From contig OW203726.1 in the NCBI GenBank assembly GCA_934045075.1, forward strand, positions 1,721,535 through 1,785,534: 64,000 nucleotides of DNA, given 5' to 3'. Under the pieces are notes generated by a model. The model was not told the origin of the DNA, did no database searches, and saw only the letters and a program-made list of their open reading frames with translations. This document shows, piece after piece, positions 10,823 through 21,344 of the stretch (position 1 is its first letter; the number at the start of each line of letters is the position of its first letter). Position numbers and translations under genes: made by a program. This DNA comes from Yponomeuta sedellus (taxonomy: Eukaryota; Arthropoda; Insecta; Lepidoptera; Yponomeutidae).

Positions 10823-11329
10823 TCAAATCAATAATTGTTGGCGGCAACCTTTTTTATTGTTTTATTTTGACTTTTGGTATATTGTTTTATTTTTAATTAT
10901 GTTAGTTTCAAATTTAGGTTCTGTCTACTCTAGCATTAATTGCCTTGTAAAATATTATCGAATAAACTCAGAATTATAAAAAGAAATATATTTTTATTAA
11001 TAGAAATGTACGGCACCATACGGTGCTTAGCAATAATAAAATATGATTTTTTATATTAAACTATAAATCGTCGTAGTAAATTATACACGCAGCCCAGAAG
11101 GAAAAGCAACCTTAACCGATGAGCGTATAGTTTATTACAAAACTCGGTTGACTAATTTCACTCTCACAGAATTGGGACAGGCTATTTCTTAAGCTTCAAG
11201 ATCAAAGACAGGTTGCACCAAGGCGGAAGCTTTTCTGCGGGATTGTTTTATTCGACGAAATAGGAGAGTCATGTATTATTTTTATTTGCTGCTTTATAGG
11301 TGTATGTCTCTTTATCTTTAAGTAGTCTG
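10823..11329. other. Unassigned A+T-rich sequence
   Basis: No supported feature. Confidence 0.3.
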
Positions 11330-11430
11330 ATGTTGTTGTTTATATCAACCCCACCACTGGGGCACGGGTCTCTTCCTGCATCGCGGGAAGGCTAGGCCAT
11401 ACTCCAACACGTGGGCCAAGGCCGGTTAAG
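11330..11430 (-). mobile_element. SINE-5S 3'-end fragment
   Basis: ACCACTGGGGCACGGGTCTC, TTCCTGCATCGCGGGAAGGC and the TAGGCCATACTCC segment match the reversed family 3' half. Confidence 0.65.
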
Positions 11431-11451
11431 GGTCTGTACAATTTCTCAATC

Positions 11452-11777
11452 ACTATATTCTTTTTAATACACTAACCCGTGCTAAGGACCATTTTAAAAA
11501 CCTATTTAGAGGCTAAAAATTCCACCCATGCTGGGACTCGAACCCGCGACCCCTGGCTAACCGAGCCAGCGCTCTCCCAACTGAGCTAATGGGCGACTTA
11601 CCAGCATCAGTGAAATTTTCTAACCTCTACAATATTCTCTTTATTGCGTACAGGCAGCAACATCTGGCTGAAGTAATTTGCATCACTTGCAAAGTAGGTA
11701 CTTTGCAGCACGGCTAGCCAGAGGTCGCGGGTTCGAGTCCCGGCATGGGTGGAATTTTTAGCCAAATAGGTTTTTAA
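11452..11777 (-). mobile_element. SINE-A inverted composite with 12 bp TSD
   Basis: AATTTCTCAATC flanks the unit at 11440-11451 and 11778-11789. The minus-oriented SINE-A ends at the left in its tail. Its 5' side joins, near 11708, an oppositely oriented piece of the family (the segment GCTAGCCAGAGGTCGCGGGTTCGAGTCCCGG, then a tail piece). Since the duplication encloses both parts, they were inserted together. Confidence 0.8.
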
Positions 11778-11789
11778 AATTTCTCAATC

Positions 11790-12569
11790 GTGTTAATAGT
11801 GATTTTTAGGATTCACGAACGTGTACAGTCCTGGTACCATACTAGTACACTCTGATGCATGGTTATCAAGCGATGACATCACAAACTTATTAAACTCACC
11901 CAAAGTGAGGCTGATTTATAAGTACTTACTTGATTTTTACACACAATTTGTACAAATTAAGTACGGCGGACTCCAATACGATCGAGCCCACGACATCCTC
12001 AAAGTACCCTTCAAACTTTAGCATGTTCTTACCAAACTCGCCTGTACCATAACCGAGTAGAGTGCACGCGTGTAAAGTTCGATGTGCTGCCGACTGCGCC
12101 AATAAGAGCCCAAACACCGCCATGTCAGCCATTTTAACTGCATCGCGACCCAAATTCGGCCCTTCCCACAACAACGGTGAAGTAGATCCGAAATAGACCA
12201 GGCAAGGGAATAGGGAACGGGTGAATACGATGTCTTTTAGCATGGTTTTCTAAGGGCCATGTCATACTAGACTTATGCTCAAAGCCGTCAAATACCTACG
12301 TGAGATAGCGATTGCAGATTGCTCGAACCGATCGGTGCGAATGTCAAAGTAAACGGATAGGTTATTGATCCACATAATCTGTCATGTAAGAACAGAGGTA
12401 TTTCTGTAATCTGTGATCCGACCTCCCGTCGATGGATTGTTTTCACAGATAGGGATGCCAGCCTTCGATAGATTATTGGGAAACGCAACTACGAAAATGG
12501 ATTGAATTCTCTGGGAATAATCTGGGATAGCTAAAAATGGATCAGGAACTTGTTCGAACTTGTTCGTAG
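11790..12569. other. Unassigned sequence
   Basis: Minus-strand open stretches of 105, 66 and 99 codons between 11926 and 12681 overlap and have no recognisable domain. I do not call a gene. Confidence 0.3.
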
Positions 12570-12840
12570 TTGGATCAATGTTGTCATTAATTAAATTCAA
12601 TCGCGCGTCGCTAAAAGAGTACGAACAAGTGAGTGAAAGCGAAGCGCTCGTGGCCTCGTCGAACCGAGGGATTGGAATCAATCACTTGCGTTAAGCAACA
12701 ACAGGCGCGGTGAGGTGCTGAATGGGTGACCGTCGGGTGACTAACGCTAGAGGCATTATTTCCAAACTCTTTCGTGCTTCGCAAGGCAAGCTACGCCCGT
12801 TGGTGCCGGCTGTCATGTAATGGCAGTCGTTAAGCTAGGT
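12570..12840 (+). mobile_element. SINE-5S, 3'-truncated copy
   Basis: The head starts near 12640 (GAAGCGCTCGTGGCCTCGTC), followed by the 5S-like part GTTAAGCAACAACAGGCGCG, TGGGTGACCGTC, and by CTTCGCAAGGCAAGC and CATGTAATGGCAGTCGTTAA. It stops there. The segment 12570-12640 is also found, reversed, at 10150-10215. Confidence 0.7.
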
Positions 12841-13375
12841 TCTACACTGTAGGTTCGAAAATAGATACCTAATACAATTAGATGAAGATGTTCGCTTTTA
12901 AATAAAATACATGATAAAACCAGATTAAAAAAAACAACATTTTAATGTAATTTATAATTAATTATAATGTACGGCACAGTTTGGATTAAAAGTATTTTTC
13001 ACCTCTTTTCCGCGCCTTTTCTGTATGGCCCCTGGTTGTCTGGCCGCTAGCTAGAAATTATCAAAGCACCATCTCGTATTAGTTTCCTATACTAACCAAC
13101 GAAAGTTTTGCTGCGCTCTTCGAATTTTCAAGTCCGCTCGCAGCATGAACGGGCTTTTGAAAGTTTATCTTTCTCTCGTCAGATGGCGCTATATTGAGTG
13201 CTGATTTGTCTGTCTACTCGCCGATAGAGGTCGCTACCACACTTTTGTAGAGAGAAAAATGGCTGGCAGTAAGGCGCGTTTCCTACTAATGAAAGTTTTC
13301 CCTGCTTTATTAAAGATTAATTGTTTGTATTTATAATTAAAACTGTTTTTACACGGATTTATGCTAATTTATTAC
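12841..13375. other. Unassigned sequence
   Basis: A+T-rich. ATGGCGCTATATTGAG-type sequence near 13190 is a common non-coding motif; no gene is supported. Confidence 0.3.
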
Positions 13376-13460
13376 ATTTTTAAAATTTTCCAACGTTTCG
13401 GCACTTTTTCAGGTGCCGTGGTCCCGGATGACTGAGGTGACAGGCGTCTTTTAGAAAGCA
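13376..13460 (-). mobile_element. Rep-P fragment with GAAAC hairpin (Penelope-like candidate)
   Basis: The minus strand reads GGGACCACGGCACCTGAAAA, AGTGCCGAAACGTTGG. The stem GGCAC/GTGCC is followed directly by GAAAC, as in the other Rep-P copies. The class is inferred. Confidence 0.45.
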
Positions 13461-14349
13461 TTAACGGTTAGTTTACTGCCCTCGGCAAAAATTACAAAAG
13501 TTACGTTCCAAAATAGGCAAACCAATTATTTTTTATATATAGTCAACAATATGGATTATTAGTAAGTAATTGAAGTTAATATTAAATTTATAAACTAATT
13601 ACTTTACATGAACTTAAAAATACTGATTATTAATAGAAATTAATTTTTTTTTAACTCTACAGTCACACTTCTAGCAAGGGGGTCTCATGCACTTAAGCAC
13701 TGGTTCCCATGCTACCGGTATGTTCCAACCACGATCTCTATTAAAATTTGGAGGCCGGCGGATCTCTATTGCCTCGCGTATCATTCAAGGGAAGAAAGAC
13801 GGTTTTCTCGGGCTAGAACTTTAACTTTATCGAAATGTATAAAGTGTTTGGTACCGCTAAGTGTATGTTCGCTGACTGCAGATCTACCAGAGCGTTTATG
13901 TTTCACATCCGCGATATGTTTGTATCTAGTTATAGTTATAATTATTCGTTATATAGTTATAAGTATATACTCAATACTGTCTGATGTTTTACCGGAGTGT
14001 CAAGGCCTACCGATTTATTATGAACAGTATTAAACAAAATTAAAATAATCTAATGTTGTGCTCACCTGTAACAGGCAAATATACACCCTAAGCTAAGATA
14101 TAATATGTTCTTCTGCCTAAATAAATAAAGTGTTTCTGTGAATAAGGCGAATACTCTCGAATTCTATTTTTTTTTCGAGTAAATAGGTAATTACGAATAT
14201 CTTAATTTGCGCTGCTCTATTTAATTATTGAAACAAAAAACAGAACCATAGTCTACGAAACCGGAAGTACACCATGCCCGGTAATATGTCATCAACTGAG
14301 ATTCTAATAATATTTCCTTATGATTCGCGATACTCATAAATAGTTGTGT
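13461..14349. other. Unassigned A+T-rich sequence
   Basis: No coding or repeat feature recognised. Confidence 0.3.
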
Positions 14350-14366
14350 GTTACATTCTACATTCT

Positions 14367-14462
14367 ACGGTTCGAATCCCGGCATGGGTGGAATTTTTAG
14401 CCTCTAAATAGGTTTATTAAAATTGTCCTGAGCACGGGTTAGTGAATAAAAAATAAAAATAT
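14367..14462 (+). mobile_element. SINE-A, 3' half only
   Basis: It begins at the B box GGTTCGAATCCCGGCATGGG and ends in the family tail TAGTGAATAAAAAATAAAAA. The A box and 5' flank are absent. Confidence 0.75.
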
Positions 14463-14474
14463 AATTCTACATTT

Positions 14475-14540
14475 TACATTGTACATTGACATTCAGCAAA
14501 CAGAATGTCAATTCTTTACATTGAAATAAGTTGATTTGAT
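14475..14540 (+). repeat. Rep-2 3'-end fragment
   Basis: ACATTCAGCAAACAGAATGT, CAATTCTTTACATTGAAATA matches the terminal part of the repeat at 47030-47455. Confidence 0.6.
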
Positions 14541-14544
14541 TATA

Positions 14545-14655
14545 TACAGAGTCTAATCGCGCTTAATAGTCTACCAGTGACCACGGCACCTGTAACGCTG
14601 CCGAAACGTCGGAAAATAAGGTAATGTTTTACCAAATAAATAATCGCGATCAGTA
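14545..14655 (+). mobile_element. Rep-P fragment with GAAAC hairpin
   Basis: CAGTGACCACGGCACCTGTA, ACGCTGCCGAAACGTCGG, then AAATAAGGTAATGTTTTACC and AAATAAATAATCGCGA. This is the plus-strand form of the hairpin at 25290-25340. Confidence 0.5.
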
Positions 14656-14934
14656 CATAAAAAAAGCTGCCAGTTTCTAGTAATACTATTACTCGATACA
14701 AGAACTCTTTATACAAGCAAATTTAAAACAAAACGCCTAATTTGTAAGTTTGTAAAAGATTTAGTCAGTAGGTATATTTGTTTTTTTACGTATCAAAGTA
14801 TGGGCTTTTTAAATGCCAAGACATTACTGTACAAAAATCTGTCCCCGTGAAATGATGACAAGATTTACTTGCAATTGATTAATCGTATTGACTTAAACAT
14901 TATCAATGTGCAATTAGAAACAATACTGCATTTT

Positions 14935-15311
14935 TAGCCTCTAAATAGGTTTTTAAATTTGTTCCTTAGCACGGGTTAGTGCATTAAAAATAAAAATAGT
15001 GTAATCATGTGGGTACAGTGATATCGTTCCGATGTTAAAACCTAACTGCAAAGTAGGTGGTCGGGGCTCTAAGTAATGCAATTTGCTTAAGTCAGATGTC
15101 GCTGCCTGTACGTAATACAGAGAATATTGTAAAGAGGTTCGAAATTTCACTGATGCCGTGAGTCGCCCATTGGCTCAATTGGTAGAGCGCTGGTACGGAT
15201 AGCCAGAGGTTGCGGGTTCGAATCCCGGCATGGGTGAAATTTTTAGCCTCTAAATAGGTTTTTAAATTTGTTCCTTAGCACGGGTTAGTGCATTAAAAAT
15301 AAAAATAGTGT
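14935..15311 (+). mobile_element. SINE-A tandem composite with 13 bp TSD
   Basis: AATACTGCATTTT duplicates at 14922-14934 and 15312-15324. The insert starts inside one tail (TAGCCTCTAAATAGGTTTTT..AATAGTGTAAT), continues into a full second unit with its 5' body (CATGTGGGTACAGTGATATC), tRNA-like part (15163-15235) and a second identical tail. A 5'-truncated transcript of a head-to-tail dimer would explain this. Confidence 0.82.
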
Positions 15312-15398
15312 AATACTGCATTTTAAAGGTATATCATAATTCATAATATAGTGCTAAAATTATAAATTAATAATAATAGCCAATGACTTTGTTTTCTA

Positions 15399-15478
15399 AG
15401 TTCTAAAAACCTATTTAGAGGCTAAAAATTCCACCCACGCCGGGACTCGAACCCGCGACCTCTCGCTAACCGTTTCTA
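15399..15478 (-). mobile_element. SINE-A 3' fragment
   Basis: AAAAACCTATTTAGAGGCTA, then GGGACTCGAACCCGCGACCT, stopping before the A box. Confidence 0.7.
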
Positions 15479-15571
15479 AGTTCTGTACAGTTGTGAGAAA
15501 TTCCTACCACTTGCTAACTGTGAACAAAAACATCGCGAGGAAACCTGAGTGCCTGCGGTGTTCGAATACCT

Positions 15572-15882
15572 CAGAGTGCTTAGTGCGAGTTTGACAGATC
15601 CAATCGAATGACTTTACTACCGCGTTAATCGAGCATTGAGTAGTGAGTATGAGTAAGTTAACCGTTCGAACTGGCAAAACGCTGTCACAGTACAACTCGC
15701 ACTCGCGTTTATTCGTGTTTTGGCTGGTAAAAGTGTTCACTTCTCAACGTAAACCATTACAACTCGCACTCAACAATTTTAATTTCCATACTTGTCGCTA
15801 GGTGGCGCTTCCTCGATGCCATAGAAATATGAGTTTACGTTAACGCGATCGAGTAGTTAAAAAACTCGCACTAAGCACTCTG
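15572..15882. mobile_element. MITE with 20+ bp TIRs, copy 1
   Basis: CAGAGTGCTTAGTGCGAGTT at the left is inverted exactly at the right (AACTCGCACTAAGCACTCTG). The 311 bp interior also contains CAACTCGCACTC motifs. Partial copies at 28827-29082 and 31337-31474 together cover the whole element. No ORF of significance; superfamily not determined. Confidence 0.85.
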
Positions 15883-16734
15883 AGCTTGAAATTGCCGATT
15901 CGCAGTGGGCACGCGTGGTAATAAAGCCCATACTCCTTGAGAGAAGACCTGGGGCCTGCAGTGGGACGATTATAGCCTCCTAGGCCCTGGAGGTAACACT
16001 TCCTTCAAGTCTTCTAAAACTACGTGGATTTTAAAGATATTTTTCTTCTTGTTGACCAAAAAATTATGAGTAAAATATTGAACCTGGAATAGTAAGTTTT
16101 CGGGACTTCCTACTAAATCATTGGGTGTGAATTAAGAAAGTTATTCGTGATTTATTTATTTATTTAATTAATTATTTACATGAATATTGTAACATAGCAG
16201 TTAAATTACACCAAAGCGTTACAATGTTATATCAGAGCACTACCTTTAATAGATCTTCTAGCATTCTCATAGGCATCGTGATGTCCTATTTCTAGGACGC
16301 CAGGACTTAGGAGGATAGACTAAATAAAAAAAACCTCATATAACTTTTAACCCGAAACGCCAGTTTTACAAGTGCCACTATTTCCCCCCCAATAAGTTGA
16401 AAGTTTAGAACAAACCACATGGGTTTACGAGTCGCCGAATATTCGCCGCCGAACACCACCGCTTTTACTGCGACAAGTTTAGTTTACACTGGGTTCAATA
16501 AGCTAGCCTTTAGGGTTGGGAAGAGGGAATTTTTGATACTAAATATTTCGTTCTCTTCAATTCAATTCATTCATTTGCTATAATGTACTACATACATTAC
16601 ATACATAAAAATATAAGTACAGTATGCCTATAAATGTATGCATTTATAAAAAATATATATTTTATATCACTTTCTATGTATATTATTTGTATCACGTTGG
16701 TATTTGTAAGACTTGGTAAGTGGATCACAGAGTT
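15883..16734. other. Unassigned sequence
   Basis: A+T-rich with a TTTATTTATTTAATT run near 16150. No gene supported. Confidence 0.3.
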
Positions 16735-16790
16735 AAAGTTGAGATGGGCGGGACACTTGGCTAGAAGGGAAGACGGCCGGTAGATGGCTG
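16735..16790 (+). pseudogene. RTE LINE coding scrap
   Basis: The translation around 16740-16785 is LRWAGHLARREDGR, the conserved WAGH-R-R-D-G/N-R-W motif of RTE-type ORFs, related to the 44794-45035 lineage. Only this motif survives. Confidence 0.7.
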
Positions 16791-16794
16791 GCTA

Positions 16795-16914
16795 TGCGTA
16801 CCAGCACTGTTTTCAACTGAGCTAATGGGCGACAGTGAGTCGCCCATTAGCTCAGTTCAGGTTCGGTTCGAAGTTCTCAGCTTAGGTTCGAATCCTGGCA
16901 TGGGTGGAATTTTT
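16795..16914 (+). mobile_element. SINE-A, inverted core, split by the Mutator-like element
   Basis: AACTGAGCTAATGGGCGACA (minus) meets GTGAGTCGCCCATTAGCTCA (plus) head to head near 16833. The plus unit runs to CATGGGTGGAATTTTT, where the next element starts. Its continuation GAATTTTTGGCCTTTAAATA resumes at 18495. Confidence 0.75.
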
Positions 16915-17301
16915 GGGTTATTCCACTAATCCCCATTGAAAATCCCCATTGATGGGGATTTCTGAACTTTTTGTTCACAAATCCCCATTGCCAATACTAA
17001 GATACGCCAATGGGGATTTGTGAACAAAAAGTTCATAAATCCCCATTGGTATATAAAACAAATATAAAGAACAACACATTAGTATGAAACAAGTATTTAT
17101 ATTGTATTACTACTAATACATATATTAAACAAACACAGTTTATAACAATTTATCAAATCAGAGATGATGGATTAGTTTTACACTAACGTAAATAACGTTA
17201 ATATAAAATTAATAAAATTAACTTGTTATTACAACAAAATCACATTTTCACCGTCATTAATAAAATCACATATTTATTGTCAATTAAATTTTATATTTCA
17301 A

Positions 17302-17645
17302 TCATCTTAATTTTTCCAAGCAATGGCCAATCGTAATTTCGCCGTTAACAAGCTCCATTTGGACCTCCCGTATGTAAACATCGCGATTAATACTTTGGAT
17401 TGATCTTTCTGTAATCCCTATGCTCCCTTGAGTAAGCCGCAATGCAAGCACTTCGTAGTACAATGCATCTTCAGCCAACGAAGTGAGAAGCTTCATAAGA
17501 TTAGGATTCTTTTTCACCACGCGATGTTTGATTTGTTTGTTCCATGATTCGACCAAATTACTCGTATTAGTGCGATGGCTCTGACAAAATGCACACCATA
17601 TTTAAATGAAGTCCTCTTTTACCCATTGAACAAGGCTTCTAAGTA
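17302..17645 (-). pseudogene. MULE-type transposase, C-terminal remnant
   Basis: The minus strand translates SLVQWVKEDFI, a stop, then CQSHRTNTSNLVESWNKQIK, and ends in VNGEITIGHCLEKLR before a stop at 17302. The block with N-x-V/E-S-W-N-x-x-I-K-x-x is typical of the segment following the catalytic region in MULE-type transposases, where TNN-x-x-E-S-W-N is common. The DDE region, zinc-binding N-terminus and any ATG start are missing, so it is nonfunctional. Its position inside the TIRs fits its being the element's own gene. The assignment is from motif memory only; a hAT or other origin is less likely because of the motif. Confidence 0.55.
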
Positions 17646-17743
17646 AATAAAGATAGTAAAAAAAAAAAACTGATTTCGTTTAGTTAATAAGAAACATGTG
17701 ATTTTATCAATGACAATGAAAATGTGATTTTTATGTAATACCT

Positions 17744-17848
17744 CCTCTTCCTCTTCAGGCTATATTAGTCAACTGCTGGACATAGCCCTCCCCTAATGAG
17801 CGCCATAGCGCAAGGTTGTGCCATCATTGGGAGGTAATGCCCATAATA
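17744..17848 (-). mobile_element. SINE-R insertion with 11 bp TSD
   Basis: ATGTAATACCT duplicates at 17733-17743 and 17849-17859. The 105 bp insert is the reversed RTE-like 3' end (CTCCCCTAATGAGCGCCATA) plus GCAAGGTTGTGCCATCATTG, with a CTTCCTCTTC-type tail at the left. It is a 5'-truncated minus-strand insertion. Confidence 0.85.
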
Positions 17849-17929
17849 ATGTAATACCTAGTTACATAGAATCTGTGATTTACTTAGTAAATGTAAAACT
17901 CATGTTCAATTAAGGTAAGGATGTCTGAT

Positions 17930-18240
17930 TCAAAAAATATGTTAAGCACACTTTGTGCCAAAAGGGCTACTATAACATAAAGGATTATTTAGATGACAAT
18001 GAGGTCTGGAATTAAAGCCAGTACAATGTATCAGTTCTATGTTTATAATAATTATGTAAACTATGTTAATTAAGGACTTTTTGAAAATACTAAGTTAGGA
18101 GTTTTTTTGTCCATTTTTTCTCCTAAATGATCTAGATTTTGAAATGGACACCTAGTCTGAATTTGTACATTCATTAAGCCGCAGTTTCTGTGCTACTTTG
18201 AATAAAACCTTTTCATTTCATTTCCGTTTCATTTCATGAT
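17930..18240 (+). repeat. Rep-1 interspersed repeat copy
   Basis: Segments GGATTATTTAGATGACAATG, CTAGATTTTGAAATGGACAC and GCCGCAGTTTCTGTGCTACT, ending GAATAAAACCTTTTCATTTC, recur at 36236-36400(-), 39510-39885(+), 54800-54915(-) and 59105-59590(-). The 3' end carries a TTTCA-rich tail. Class unknown; a LINE 3' end is plausible. Confidence 0.65.
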
Positions 18241-18524
18241 TACAACTCTTATTTTATAAATTGTTGAAAAACTATGTTTGTATAATGTAGGTATTGGTAT
18301 TACAAAATAAGTACTTTGTGATTCATAATTAATTTGTCCTTTATATTTCGTTTTATACCCCAATGGGGATTTATGAACTTTTTGTCCACAAATCCCCATT
18401 GCCAATACTAAGATACGCCAATGGGGATTTACGGACAAAAAGTTCACAAATCCCCATCAATGGGGATTTTCAATGGAGATTAGTGGAACAACCCGAATTT
18501 TTGGCCTTTAAATAAATATTTGAT

Positions 18525-18800
18525 TATAAAAAAATATTTGTAATAAAAAGTAAGTTATTTCCTTTTGGGGAGCTAGCGAGCCAACCTCATCGATCTAGCA
18601 ATGAAAACTTAAGGCGCTTAGAGACTCTGATTAGCCCCAACAATGGAATAAAAATTATGATTTGTTATATAATACGTTTTTATCTAAAAGTGAACATGAG
18701 AAATCTTAGGAACTGTGATAACTACTTTTAGAACCTAGGATCAACAATGTAGGACTTAAATCGATTTCCGCCTAAAACAGCCGTGTTCAGCGAAAACCGA
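18525..18800 (+). repeat. Rep-3 interspersed repeat copy
   Basis: CAATGGAATAAAAATTATGA, TAAAAGTGAACATGAGAAAT and CTTAGGAACTGTGATAACTA recur at 26284-26375 and 30478-30670. Class unknown. Confidence 0.55.
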
Positions 18801-18923
18801 TTAAAGTACTATACTATATTAAGGGCGACTTGCCTAACGCTTTTAAATATTGTTTAAACACGAGTTAATCAAAATTAGGTTCTTAACTAAAATTAACGAC
18901 ATGCACAACAAAATTTTGTTTTT

Positions 18924-19328
18924 AATGAGGGCTTTTCAAAGCGCTATTAAAAAATTAAAAACAGTACCGCAAGTTACCGATAGATGGCGCTGACGTCATA
19001 TAATATATCAAAATTTACATCATTTAGGAAAACGGTGAGTGCCTATGTTTTAAGAAAAATGCTCAATGCACGGGCTAGCCATTAGTTAAGACACAATTCA
19101 CATACGTATGTAATAAAAGAAGTAAAAATACTTCAAAACTTTCAAATTTCAACAGTTTCGAAACATAGTTTAGCTTAGATCACAGACTACAAAGAGATGT
19201 TTAGGATATTACAAATAATAATCTGTGCGTAAAACATAAAACGTATGATGGGTGACATTTGTTTTTCTTGCGCCATCTAGTTTTTTTTAATGCAATCAAC
19301 TCACAGCTGTCATTGAAAAGCCCTCATT
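18924..19328. mobile_element. MITE with 16 bp TIRs
   Basis: AATGAGGGCTTTTCAA and TTGAAAAGCCCTCATT are perfect inverted ends 405 bp apart. TA flanks both sides (TTTA..TATG), suggesting a TA-targeting family. No ORF. Confidence 0.75.
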
Positions 19329-20103
19329 ATGTTTAGGCGACTGTCATATTTAACAGCCGAGATTGGCTGCTAACCATCTGCTAACCATAGTTAGCGCCAT
19401 CTTACTTTCACAGCTGTTCAGTGTCAATATGAGAAGTGAGGAAGTGTCAGAATGACATTTTGAAAGTTTTGTTTTCTTTTTGTAACTTGTTTCGTTCCGT
19501 GCAGATTTTAATCTCTAACCAACTTTATTTTTGCTAGCGGAAATAAGTTCAGACGTAGAACGGAACGCAAAGCCTGCTTTACCGACACGCATTCGTCCTA
19601 ACTATATTTAGCTAAATAACGGAATGACAAAAGTTGTGAAAGACGATTCTAATTATGATTAGTTTAACGAAATTTAGCAGAGAAAACGTGTTTAGTTAAT
19701 TTTATTTAAAGTTAAGTTAAGCAAAATGTCACGCAAGTCGGCCTTGCCTTAAACTACATTCTAGGCTGTTCTAAGATTAGTTACCGCAACAGATATTATT
19801 AAGATTTCTCACGTTTACTTTTTGAAAAATCGTATTCTAAAACAAGTGATTGATTTCTGTTCTACTGTGGTGTGGTGGCGCTAGGTCGCTCCTTATCATA
19901 TCATTAAACGCAAAGATAGTAAAAGAAATCTCTGCGTCACAAAAATTGAATTTTTTGGAATAAAATTAGTTCATAAGGTACTAACTCCTTATCCGTAATA
20001 TAGTAAAGTACACTTGACGCAGACACAAACATACCGCGATGTAGATTACGATAGCGCAACCTAGTGATGAAGCTAGTGAACTAAATTACACACCTACATG
20101 TAA
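19329..20103. other. Unassigned sequence
   Basis: No gene or repeat supported. ATGGCGC-type motifs occur but do not organise. Confidence 0.3.
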
Positions 20104-21209
20104 GCGTCAGAACCTCTGGACCAAGTACGATACCTATTTAAATTTTAAAAACTATCAAATTACAGTACCTTTTTGATACTATTTGATACCTAAATTCAAA
20201 TATTTAGTAGGTACCTCGATAAATAGTGTAAAAACATGAAAATAAAGTGGCCGGACATTCTGACGTCAGCTTGTCTGGACCACAATTTGTTTTGTATAGA
20301 TAGAGACAATTTCACTAATTTATTTCTTTGTAAATATTTAATACCTTTTTAGTACCTCAACATTATTATTTTTTGTTTTAATTTGGCGTTCCTTGAAAAA
20401 AGTTACGGCTGAATGAAATTTTGGTCTCTTTAATTAAATTCATTTTATTATGGCACTTAAATTTTCAGTTATAATCGGAGTGGTTTGGATAAGAAATAAT
20501 ACAATTAATATAAAAAAAAATATATATATATATATATTTATAATAATGAATGAAAAAATTAACAAAATTATGTTATTGATTATAACAAGCCGGGTTCTAT
20601 CCCCTGCTGGGGACAAAAAAACCCCCAGGTCTTGGATGTTTACATGTTTGTGATGTCGTTGTTTCTGGTTCCCACGTCACAGGGTATCCTAGTGTGGGGC
20701 CAGAAGCAATGTATGTGCCTGTATGTAACTGTTATGTTATTGTCAATAATTATTCTTTTTTGGCGTATATTAATAAAGGGACCAAAATTTCATTCATCCG
20801 TAACTTTTTTCAAGGAACGCCAAATTAAAACATAAAAAAATAATGTTCAGGTACAAAAAAGGTGTTAAATATGTACCAAGAAATAAATAAGTGAAATTGT
20901 CTCTAACTATACAAAACAAATTGTGGTCCAGACAAGCTGACGTCAGAATGTCCGGCCACTTTCTTTTCATCTTTTTACACTATTTATCGAGGTACCTACC
21001 TACTAAATATTTCAATTTAGGTATCACGTTTGGCCTTTTTGCATCTACTTAATGAGATGATTTATACAGCGTCCAGTGGTATCTTCACTCAAACTAGATG
21101 GTTGACTAAATATTTAAATTTAGGTATCAAATAGTATCAAAAAGGTACTGTAATTTGATAGCTTCCAAAATTAAAATAGGTATCGTACTTGAGCCAGAGG
21201 TTCTGGCGC
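20104..21209. repeat. Long inverted repeat (foldback), 1.1 kb
   Basis: The left arm (about 20104-20432) and right arm (about 20776-21209) are reverse complements with few differences. Shared landmarks are GACGTCAGCTTGTCTGGACC/GGTCCAGACAAGCTGACGTC and GGCGTTCCTTGAAAAAAGTT/AACTTTTTTCAAGGAACGCC. The loop holds a SINE-D fragment. The right arm carries a 79 bp insert at 21027-21105 between two near-identical 24 bp copies (21003-21026 and 21106-21129, one mismatch). No ORF spans it. Confidence 0.8.
20588..20735 (+). mobile_element. SINE-D (tRNA-derived) fragment in the foldback loop
   Basis: CCGGGTTCTATCCCCTGCTG (B box), AGGTCTTGGATGTTTACATG, then CACAGGGTATCCTAGTGTGG. The opposite-strand copy is at 53720-53890. 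Confidence 0.7.
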
Positions 21210-21344
21210 AGGTTCTTTTCAGTGTTTTACTGCTGTATAACTTTATGTTTTATAAAAAGTTCTCGCTTCAACGCTGCTAAGTGCACTCCATGTTGTGTTC
21301 CAGTGCTTTGGTGCATAACCAATTTTGATTTCATAAAGTGTACG

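Larger units (their letters stand above)
16915..18494. mobile_element. Mutator-like (MULE) DNA transposon, non-autonomous, 1.58 kb
   Basis: The ends GGGTTATTCCACTAATCCCC and (inverted) GGGTTGTTCCACTAATCTCC match. Each end holds a long palindrome of its own: CAAATCCCCATTGCC and GGCAATGGGGATTT-type arms around AATACTAAGATAC, with AACTTTTTGTTCAC/GTGAACAAAAAGTT outside. The host SINE-A sequence GAATTTTT is duplicated at 16907-16914 and 18495-18502 (8 bp). MULEs usually make 8-10 bp duplications. A transposase remnant lies inside on the minus strand (17302-17645). A SINE-R and a Rep-1 copy have inserted later. Confidence 0.8.
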
